Below are positions 42,180-48,525 of a stretch of 48,525 nt of DNA, piece after piece. Each line of letters opens with the position of its first letter. Positions within the stretch are counted from its first letter, which is position 1. A model generated the notes under the pieces. That model was not told the origin of the DNA, did no database searches, and worked only from the letters and a program-made list of their open reading frames with translations. The stretch is taken from positions 1-48,525 of the forward strand of contig CAMPUL010000009.1 in the NCBI GenBank assembly GCA_946997215.1, given 5' to 3'. A program made the translations under genes and the position numbers. The stretch is from Gardnerella vaginalis (GTDB lineage: Bacteria > Actinomycetota > Actinomycetes > Actinomycetales > Bifidobacteriaceae).

Positions 42180-42214
42180 TAGCCTTCTGAATCTTAATTA
42201 AACTCAGAAGGCTA
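42180..42214. terminator. Terminator after the small membrane protein
   Basis: TAGCCTTCTGA / TCAGAAGGCTA, 11-bp stem, 13-nt loop; T-rich on both exits. About 35 bp beyond the stop codon at 42248. Confidence 0.7.
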
Positions 42215-42247
42215 TTATTATTTGATAAACTGTTTAATCTAGTTATT

Positions 42248-42559
42248 TTACATAGCTATTTTTTTACTCTTAAAAAGAGTTATAGCAGCAATACTTACAA
42301 CAAGAACAGCAAGAACAATCAATGGCGCCGTGAAATAATTTGTGTAGAACTCACGCACATCAACATCTACAGAATTGATAGTTACAACATAAGATATATA
42401 CGACAATACGCCTAATACAACATCAATAATTGCATATACATATGCCTTTTTATACAATTCTTTAACTGATTTGCTGCTTTTAACCCAAAGCATTACAGAC
42501 AAAACCAAGCCTATTAGCATTGATACAACAGCAACAAGCGCAAACAACATATCTAACAT
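42248..42559 (-). CDS. Small hypothetical membrane protein
   Basis: 103 aa with three hydrophobic helices (about 5-26, 40-62, 75-96) and basic loops (KSSKSVKELYKK after helix 1, a KSKK end). I do not recognise the family. Its own terminator and GGAGGG ribosome site support it as a real gene. Low GC, like its surroundings. Confidence 0.65.
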   Translation of the reverse strand: MLDMLFALVAVVSMLIGLVLSVMLWVKSSKSVKELYKKAYVYAIIDVVLGVLSYISYVVTINSVDVDVREFYTNYFTAPLIVLAVLVVSIAAITLFKSKKIAM

Positions 42560-42710
42560 AAAACCCTCCTACCATTAAATCACCTGCCATAGCGGATTTA
42601 ATACGATTTTAATTTAGCTAAGATTTTCGTGTCAATATTAAAAAAAAATCACAGAATTTTGCACATTATTTTCACATTTAGCGTATTTTAAGACATAAGA
42701 ACAAGCCACA

Positions 42711-42730
42711 AACGTTGATATATCAACGTT
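42711..42730. terminator. 20-bp palindrome after tRNA-Gly
   Basis: AACGTTGATATATCAACGTT can fold as an 8-bp stem with a TATA loop directly after the tRNA on the minus strand; TTTT on the plus exit, only TTT on the minus exit. The arms share AACGTTGA with the tRNA-Leu terminator. Confidence 0.5.
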
Positions 42731-42737
42731 TTCTACA

Positions 42738-42811
42738 TGGAGCGGACAACGGGAATCGAACCCGCCTCTGAAGCTTGGGAAGCTTCCATTCTACCGATGA
42801 ACTATGTCCGC
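42738..42811 (-). tRNA. tRNA-Gly (CCC)
   Basis: Acceptor GCGGACA / TGTCCGC, discriminator T, encoded CCA. Anticodon stem GAAGC / GCTTC with loop TTCCCAA gives anticodon CCC. T-arm GGGTTCGATTCCC. Confidence 0.95.
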
Positions 42812-42912
42812 ATGCTCGGTTACTCCGCGATTAATCCTTACCGATAATCTGCCTGCAAACAAGCAAATAAGTGCCAAAGAATCAATCTAAAAAAACAAAC
42901 CATCTAAGAATA

Positions 42913-43956
42913 TCACGCTCCGCTAACCGCTACAACTCCGCCAGAAACGCCTTTGCTGTATTTAATATCGTATTTAGCACCATTCTTAAAACGAAACACG
43001 CTATCGCCCTCTGGCTCAACGTAATCTACTTCCCCACGAGCATCTTCTTGCACAAGATTCTCCATTTTACTAGCCATAAGCATCAAGCAGTCAACTCGCT
43101 TTTTAACATCTGGCTGCCTAGAAAACATCTTTAACAGCCTAGAATCACAAGCTGCAAACGGATTAATAATCATCAAAGACGCAACGGCTTGCACTCCTGA
43201 ATGCAAATCCATCTTATGTATCTTAGCTCCGTAGGAAATTTTGTTTAGCGCAGAAGCCAAAGCCGCAGGGTCGCCAGTAAGCATACTTGCACTTCGATCT
43301 GCATCCAGCTCGCGCGCTCTAGAAATCGCAAGCTTAACAAATAGAGCACCAAGCGGCACAAAAATGGCACTTAAAACCTTGCCAATAACCTTTAGTACAG
43401 GGCAACGCCTTTTAGCAGATTTTGCGCACTCACTACCCGAATACATAAGCATGTACCCAAAATACGTAATAACCGTTGCAATTGCAGATGCAACCGTTGA
43501 ATTCAAAATATCGTGATTATAAACATGAATAAGCTCATGGCTTACAACGCCACGCAACTCGCGCTCATTTAGAATATTCAAAAGACCACGAGTGCAGCAA
43601 ATAGTTGCGTGACGCTCACATCTACCAATTGCAAAAATATTTGGACTGTCTGTTGGAGCAACATAAAGGCGCGGCATAGGCTTTTCGATTTGCGCAGAAA
43701 TCTCGCGAACAATGCCGTATAAAACAGGTTCGTCGTTCTCGCTAATTTCGCTAGCACTCATAATGCACGTGGCAACTTTTCCAGAAAGCCAATAAGCGCA
43801 TAAGCTTAAAATTATTGCAATAATTGCAAACCAAACAAGCATCGACAGCTGCAATCCAGCAACAATCCACAGCAAAGCAGCAAATAGCCATATTAGAGAA
43901 AACAACACTACTGTTTTCAAATTATTGAAATAGCGCATACCCATGTTGCCAAACAT
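42913..43956 (-). CDS. htpX: HtpX-like M48 membrane metalloprotease
   Basis: 347 aa. Degrades misfolded membrane proteins. Two N-terminal helices (about 14-55), NIFAIGR loop, zinc motif HELIH at 140-144 followed by two further helices, and the third ligand E216 in ARELDADRSA. The C-terminus is longer than in E. coli HtpX and basic. Three nearby ATGs leave the start uncertain; the first has no strong ribosome site. Confidence 0.9.
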   Translation of the reverse strand: MFGNMGMRYFNNLKTVVLFSLIWLFAALLWIVAGLQLSMLVWFAIIAIILSLCAYWLSGKVATCIMSASEISENDEPVLYGIVREISAQIEKPMPRLYVAPTDSPNIFAIGRCERHATICCTRGLLNILNERELRGVVSHELIHVYNHDILNSTVASAIATVITYFGYMLMYSGSECAKSAKRRCPVLKVIGKVLSAIFVPLGALFVKLAISRARELDADRSASMLTGDPAALASALNKISYGAKIHKMDLHSGVQAVASLMIINPFAACDSRLLKMFSRQPDVKKRVDCLMLMASKMENLVQEDARGEVDYVEPEGDSVFRFKNGAKYDIKYSKGVSGGVVAVSGA

Positions 43957-44061
43957 GATTTTGATTCTAATAATCGCATCTGTAATTTTGCTGAATGAAA
44001 ACTGTATATTTAATGCTTATAGACAATGCTTATATTCAAACACGCCTATAAATGCAATAAA

Positions 44062-45552
44062 CTATTGTTTAATTTCCGCTATATCCATAAGCATTTGTTT
44101 AGATACGACTTTTTTGCGAGCGCGATTTTCCGCTAATCCAGATTCAACCTCAAAAGCATCAATCCTCTTCCACCCCTCAAAATCAACCACTTTGACTCCT
44201 CTAGATGCAAGAAGATTTTCAATAGACTTAGGGTCTCTATCTGTTGCCAATCGCCCAGGAAGCGCAGGAAGCGCGGATTCACATTCTTCGACCGAACTTT
44301 TTGCCAAGTCTTCCAGCATATTTTCAACGATTTGCAAAGCGTCCGACTTTGTAGAGCCAATCAAACCGACTGGCCCTCGCTTAGCCCAACCAGTTGCATA
44401 CAAGCGCGAGCGAACATTCCCGTTTTGCGCAGAAGTTAAAATCCTACCATCGCTATTTGCAAGAAGAGCGCGAGCAGAATCGTAAGCAACTCCACTAACT
44501 TGCGCAGGCTTATATCCAATCGCGTGATAAACCGCCTGAACTGGGTATTCTTCAAACTCGCCAGTGCAAGTCATTTTGCCATCCGCGCTTGTAGATGTGC
44601 GCTCTACTCGAATCGCACGCACTCGCCCATCTTTGCCTAAAATCTCAACTGGAGTTGCGTTAAAGTGAATAATGTAGCGCTTATTTGCAGGATTGCCCTC
44701 AAAGTCAACGTTTCCACCATCTTCCATATCTTCACTCAAATCGCGTATAGCAAAAAGCTCTTCTACCATTTGGCGAGTCAACTTGTCTTTTCCAGCAACA
44801 TCAATTGTTTCGTCATCCAAATCAAAATCGCTCTCGTTTACAACTATTTGCACACCAGAAAGCTTTTCCATCTCGCGCAATTCTTGTACCGAGAACTTAG
44901 CTTGAGCAACGCCTCGTCGAATAAACAAGTGAAGTGTTTGCGCACGATTTTTAAGCAAACCATTGTAAACGTCGTCGGAAATATCTGTGTGCTCTCTAAG
45001 ATAATCCGCATCTCGCAAAAGCTCGCGCGCAACATCCATAGCAACGTTTCCGCCACCAATAACAGCCACTTCGCTTGCATCAAGCGGCCACGTGCGCTCA
45101 CTGGTAGGATACCCGTCGTACCATTCCACAAACTTTGCAGCGCCATACACGCCGTTCAACGATGCTCCTGGAATATTAAGCGGCTTATCTTCTACAGCGC
45201 CCGTAGCAAAAAGAATTGCGTCATATCGCGGCAATAAATCTTCTAGTGTAATATCTTTGCCAAATTCAACATTCGCATACAAGTGAATATTTGGATTATC
45301 AAGCGTTTTAGCTAATGCATCTGCAATAAATTTTATACTCGGATGGTCTGGAGCAACGCCATATCGAACCAGGCCAAATGGCACTGGTAGCTTTTCAAAT
45401 AAATCAATCCTAGCGGCCGTACCCAAGCCCATGCCGTCGCCTAGTTTTTTAAGCTGACGAAGAAAAATATCTGACGAGTAAATTCCAGCAGGCCCCGCGC
45501 CAATAACTGCGATTCGCAATTCGTGCGAATCCGCATTATAATTCGTTTCCAT
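44062..45552 (-). CDS. fprA: Ferredoxin-NADP reductase, FprA/adrenodoxin reductase type
   Basis: 496 aa from the ATG at 45552 (GGGAAA upstream); 45564 is possible. FAD flavoprotein passing electrons between NADPH and ferredoxin. FAD-binding AVIGAGPAGIYSSD, conserved PVPFGLVRYGVAPDHP, ATGAVEDKPLNIPG, NADPH-binding VIGGGNVAMDVAREL, and C-terminal YATGWAKRGPVGLIGSTK. No ferredoxin gene adjacent. Confidence 0.92.
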   Translation of the reverse strand: METNYNADSHELRIAVIGAGPAGIYSSDIFLRQLKKLGDGMGLGTAARIDLFEKLPVPFGLVRYGVAPDHPSIKFIADALAKTLDNPNIHLYANVEFGKDITLEDLLPRYDAILFATGAVEDKPLNIPGASLNGVYGAAKFVEWYDGYPTSERTWPLDASEVAVIGGGNVAMDVARELLRDADYLREHTDISDDVYNGLLKNRAQTLHLFIRRGVAQAKFSVQELREMEKLSGVQIVVNESDFDLDDETIDVAGKDKLTRQMVEELFAIRDLSEDMEDGGNVDFEGNPANKRYIIHFNATPVEILGKDGRVRAIRVERTSTSADGKMTCTGEFEEYPVQAVYHAIGYKPAQVSGVAYDSARALLANSDGRILTSAQNGNVRSRLYATGWAKRGPVGLIGSTKSDALQIVENMLEDLAKSSVEECESALPALPGRLATDRDPKSIENLLASRGVKVVDFEGWKRIDAFEVESGLAENRARKKVVSKQMLMDIAEIKQ

Positions 45553-45870
45553 AAATTTTCCCATGTTGTTATTCAAATTTTGTATTCAAATGTTGTTATT
45601 TAACTTTTGTTATGTTAAAACATTACATTTTGCGTGTTTCGAGCATTCTTAAGCCTAATCTTTTTGAAGATTGAAATAAAAATCGCTTCCTTAAATGCTC
45701 CACTACTTAGACTAGCGCCTTGTCTCATTCAAGAAAAGAGCAAAGTGAATATTGTCACTTATACACATTTATTGCTTATACGCGATTGCGCTTATCCACA
45801 TATTCGCATTTACACATATAAACTCTTGCTACTTATGCACATATTCACATTCGCACTTACGCACGCAAAA
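45553..45870. other. 318-bp gap between P1B ATPase and fprA
   Basis: Contains degenerate CTTATNCACATATTC-like units (45757-45860) after the ATPase stop and an AT-rich tract that should hold the fprA promoter. No gene or strong terminator seen. Confidence 0.5.
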
Positions 45871-48222
45871 TCACGCACGCTTGCCTTTCAACGCTGTTAG
45901 CGCCCATAAAATTGACACAACATCAATCATCTCTTGCATCATTGCCCCAAGAACCGCAGGAATCATCCCAAAAGCCGCTGCAATCATGCTTATAACAGCC
46001 AAACCAATTCCCAGCATAACCGCCTGAACCATAACTCGCTTCGTGTGTTTTGCAACACTTACAGCGTTTGCTACAGCATAAATGTTGTTGTTCATAATCA
46101 CAACTTGCGCGCACTCCGAAGCCGCTGTATCCGTGCCATCTGTTAAAGCCACACCAATGTTTGCTGCAGCCAAAACTGGAGCATCGTTTACGCCATCTCC
46201 AACCATCATCGTTACGCACTTATCTTTTTTCTTATTAATGAAGCTTCTAAAGATGCCGTAATCATACGCATTTTTGTAATCACTATAGTGCTGTTTTATG
46301 CACTCAAGTTTGTCTTGCGGTAGCAAATTAGCCTTTACCCGCTCAATCCCAACGCTTTTTGCTATTGTTTGAGCAGCTTGCAAGCCGTCTCCTGTAAGCA
46401 TGCTTATTGAACGAATGCCAAGCTCCTTTAGTTTTTGAATCGTTGATTTTGCATTTTCTCTAGGCACGTCTTTTAGAACGATTCGACCAACAAGTTTGCC
46501 ATCAAAAGAAACGTATGTTGCCATTTCGTCGGCAGCAAGTTTTTCAAAGTTGCTTTCTATTTTTGATATATTTTTTGCGTTTTCTATATTTTCTATATTT
46601 GCAAGCATAGCTTTATCTTCGGAGTCTTGCGACTTTTCCGCGAGCTTGCCAGCGCACGCATTCAAAACGTAGCTTTTTCGCCCAACTCTAACGTTTATAC
46701 CATCCACACTTGCGCATATACCTTGCCCAGCAGTTTCTTTAACACCGCTTATAACTGGGTATTCTCGCACGCTTGGAAGTTGCGGAATAGCAGATGGATG
46801 CGCGTTTTGCCAAAGATCTGCTCCAGCTTTTGCAATTCCTCCTGCAAGAATGTGCTGCGAGTAGGTTTCCAGAACACCAGCAAACATTAGTATCCTATTT
46901 TGCAACCCACTATTTTCTTGATTTTCCTGATTTTCGCTATCTTTATGATTCACTAAATCCACTCTAACAACTTGAGGCTGCTTAACAGTAAGCGTTCCTG
47001 TTTTGTCGAAGAAAACATCACTTACGCAACTTAATTGCTCTAAAACATCCTGACTTTTTACAACAATTCCAAGCTTTGCAAGTCTTCCTGTTCCTGCCAT
47101 AAATGCCACTGGCACAGCAATTAATAGCGGGCAAGGCGTAGCTAGCACCAACACTTGCGCAAATCTTAAAGCCTGCCCAGATACAGTCCAAGCGCTAAAT
47201 GCAATCACAAAAGAAAGCACCGTAAATGGAACGGAAAGCATATCCGCAAATCGAACCACAGCAGCCTTGGAACTTCTTGCAGATTCCACCAACTTCATGA
47301 TTTTTTGGTATTGCGAATTTTGCGATAACTTAGTTACGCGCATAATCAACACAACGCCGCCATTTACGCACCCAGACAACACTTGCGCGCCAGCAAACAC
47401 TTCGCGCGGAAGCGATTCGCCATTTATTGCGCTTGTGTCTAAAACCGCAGAACCGCTTAAAAGCTCACCGTCTACAGGAACTGTTTCTCCAGGAAGAACA
47501 ACTATTACATTGCCAATTTTTAGATCTTCAACTGGAACTGTTTTGAATCTTTGTAATTGGCTAGAAGACTTTACATCTTGCAATATTGGGCATTCTTTAG
47601 AGTTATTGTTACATTTTTTACACGATTCACAACTAGTAAAATCTTGAGGTTCTTGCGATGCCTCTAGAGAAGATTCATCGCTGACTTTTCTAAAATGACT
47701 ATGATCAAGCAGAGCACATTGCTCACAAGATTCACCACACGCTATTCCAGGAAGTGTCATCAAATGCGCGGTTTGCGGAGACGCATTTACTAAAAGCGAC
47801 AAATTTTTTTGCGCTGCATCTTGTGCAAAGTCTTCTATTGCGCCACCTGTAAACACCATTACAACAATCAAATAACTTGCCCAGAATTCGCCTATACAAA
47901 GCGTTGCAAGCAATGCCACAAACGCAAGCAAGTCAATTCCAAGCGTGCCATGCGCCAAATCATCAATCATACTTAAAAGCGACTTAACACATGTGTATAA
48001 AACTAAACATGTTATTATACTTTGCCCGACTGTAAGGCTTATTTGCGCATTAAAATCAACATTTATTAACGAAAATAGACGATTTAACGCTTCGCTTATA
48101 ACTTTGCAAAAATCGAGTATAAAAATCAGATTAATGGAATAAAACGCCGCAATAAAAGGTAATAAAACTAAAGAAACTACTAATTGAGGAGCACGACGGC
48201 AATACGCTAAAAGTTTACGCAT
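45871..48222 (-). CDS. P1B-type heavy-metal-transporting ATPase
   Basis: 783 aa membrane pump. Actuator NGES at 267-270 (TGES in most), transport motif TPCP at 362-365 in M6, phosphorylated D406 in DKTGTLT, His in SQHILA where most have HP, and VGDGVNDAPVLAAANIG. No N-terminal HMA domain. Between M4 and the actuator is a Cys-rich insertion at about 160-215 (Cys at 162, 166, 169, 198, 201, 204, 211). TPC-type pumps are less studied than CPC ones; the metal is open (Zn, Co, Fe, Ni or Mn). A Fur-like box lies upstream. Confidence 0.9.
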   Translation of the reverse strand: MRKLLAYCRRAPQLVVSLVLLPFIAAFYSINLIFILDFCKVISEALNRLFSLINVDFNAQISLTVGQSIITCLVLYTCVKSLLSMIDDLAHGTLGIDLLAFVALLATLCIGEFWASYLIVVMVFTGGAIEDFAQDAAQKNLSLLVNASPQTAHLMTLPGIACGESCEQCALLDHSHFRKVSDESSLEASQEPQDFTSCESCKKCNNNSKECPILQDVKSSSQLQRFKTVPVEDLKIGNVIVVLPGETVPVDGELLSGSAVLDTSAINGESLPREVFAGAQVLSGCVNGGVVLIMRVTKLSQNSQYQKIMKLVESARSSKAAVVRFADMLSVPFTVLSFVIAFSAWTVSGQALRFAQVLVLATPCPLLIAVPVAFMAGTGRLAKLGIVVKSQDVLEQLSCVSDVFFDKTGTLTVKQPQVVRVDLVNHKDSENQENQENSGLQNRILMFAGVLETYSQHILAGGIAKAGADLWQNAHPSAIPQLPSVREYPVISGVKETAGQGICASVDGINVRVGRKSYVLNACAGKLAEKSQDSEDKAMLANIENIENAKNISKIESNFEKLAADEMATYVSFDGKLVGRIVLKDVPRENAKSTIQKLKELGIRSISMLTGDGLQAAQTIAKSVGIERVKANLLPQDKLECIKQHYSDYKNAYDYGIFRSFINKKKDKCVTMMVGDGVNDAPVLAAANIGVALTDGTDTAASECAQVVIMNNNIYAVANAVSVAKHTKRVMVQAVMLGIGLAVISMIAAAFGMIPAVLGAMMQEMIDVVSILWALTALKGKRA

Positions 48223-48384
48223 ACACTTTCCTTACGCTGATCAGGTTAACCGCGCAAAACGCTGCTAACACACGATTTCACGCCTTGTTAACCCATTGAG
48301 CAGCTATTTAATAAGCAGCAAACTCAATACACGGCGTAAGAGGTTATATTGACTTAACAAATTCATTTTATCAAACGGTCTTGA

Positions 48385-48399
48385 TGAGAAGCATTCTCA
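48385..48399. promoter_or_regulatory. Fur/Zur-like box
   Basis: TGAGAAGCATTCTCA is a 7-1-7 inverted repeat with one mismatch, resembling boxes of Fur-family metal regulators (TGAGAAT-N-ATTCTCA). It lies 163 bp ahead of the P1B ATPase start. Confidence 0.45.
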
Positions 48400-48461
48400 C
48401 ATAACAAGACGTGTGCAAAGCCAAGTAACACGCGCAAAAGGCAACACTGAGCGCATGTACG

Positions 48462-48494
48462 AAAAAGGGCTTCTAGCGATTGGCTAGAAACCCT
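48462..48494 (-). terminator. Terminator of the partial tRNA
   Basis: Minus-strand AGGG-t-TTCTAGC / GCTAGAA-g-CCCT with a 5-nt loop, followed by TTTTTC. Confidence 0.8.
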
Positions 48495-48499
48495 ATTTG

Positions 48500-48525
48500 T
48501 GGAGCTAAGGAGACTCGAACTCCTG
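48500..48525 (-). tRNA. tRNA, 3' part only (window edge)
   Basis: T-arm AGGAG / CTCCT with loop TTCGAGT, 3' acceptor strand TAGCTCC and discriminator A. The anticodon lies beyond the window, so the amino acid is unknown. Confidence 0.85.

Larger units (their letters stand above)
41788..42247. other. 460-bp regulatory gap ahead of the nan operon
   Basis: From right to left on the minus strand: terminator of the small membrane protein, two GTACAT-type inverted repeats, the nan promoter with operator, a 12-bp repeat in the leader, then the DUF4862 ribosome site. An open frame at 41924-42190 has no coding character. Confidence 0.7.
48223..48499. other. Leader/promoter region of the metal ATPase
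   Basis: Contains the Fur-like box and, at the far end, the terminator of the neighbouring tRNA. No gene. Confidence 0.5.

Noticed and set aside
41924..42190. 88-codon open frame on the plus strand ahead of the nan operon
   Set aside because: It crosses inverted repeats and the terminator of the neighbouring gene, has no ribosome site, and its composition (Tyr, Lys, Thr, His-rich) fits AT-rich noncoding DNA.
42711..42730. LacI-type operator because of AACGTT
   Set aside because: The AACGTT sits at both ends rather than the centre, and the position directly after a tRNA fits a terminator-like hairpin better.

Overview
The window looks like a chromosomal segment from a low-to-mid GC member of the Bifidobacteriaceae, most likely Gardnerella. 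The basis is the AT-rich actinobacterial gene content (FprA-type reductase, Dcd, TrmH/RlmB-type methyltransferase, HtrA with a long disordered cytoplasmic tail) and a nan/nag sialic-acid cluster next to a sialidase without a signal peptide, an arrangement I recognise from Gardnerella. The genus call is inference from gene content; no search was run.

Layout. 0.1-2.9 kb: a sirtuin deacylase converging on a GH13 alpha-glucosidase. 3.0-3.8 kb: a toxin-antitoxin pair (YafQ-like toxin, Phd/YefM-like antitoxin) with its inverted-repeat operator. 3.9-5.0 kb: a ketopantoate-reductase-family gene behind a leader terminator. 5.2-12.7 kb: a complete ribose-type locus on the minus strand (LacI regulator, ABC ATPase, permease, binding lipoprotein, pyranase, ribokinase) with a clear promoter and two LacI-type operators. 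12.9-18.3 kb: TadA, an esterase, dCTP deaminase and a P2-type cation ATPase. 18.4-25.9 kb: an RNA methyltransferase, a GT-C-like membrane protein, nitroreductase, HtrA, Tgt, three strong hairpins and tRNA-Leu. 26.1-41.9 kb: the sialic-acid system. 42.2-48.5 kb: a small membrane protein, tRNA-Gly, HtpX, FprA-like reductase, a P1B metal ATPase and the 3' end of another tRNA.

The sialic-acid system is the centrepiece. The plus strand carries an intracellular-type GH33 sialidase and a FadR-type regulator. The minus strand carries a DUF4862 protein, ROK kinase, NanE epimerase, a four-gene peptide-family ABC importer (one gene fuses permease and ATPase), NanA lyase, NagB and NagA. Together they would import sialic acid or small sialylated glycans and convert them to ManNAc, ManNAc-6-P, GlcNAc-6-P, GlcN-6-P and finally Fru-6-P. 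A shared AGAC(G/A)TC(A/T)GA site lies in or beside all three apparent promoters of the cluster, so the regulator probably controls all of them.

The most unexpected signal is not a gene. Many genes are followed, at or just after the stop codon, by gene-specific tandem repeats of 7, 10, 13 or 14 bp that each contain stop codons. None of these units is a multiple of three, so the repeated stops cycle through all reading frames. The one clear coding repeat near a 3' end, in the sialidase, has a 15-bp unit.
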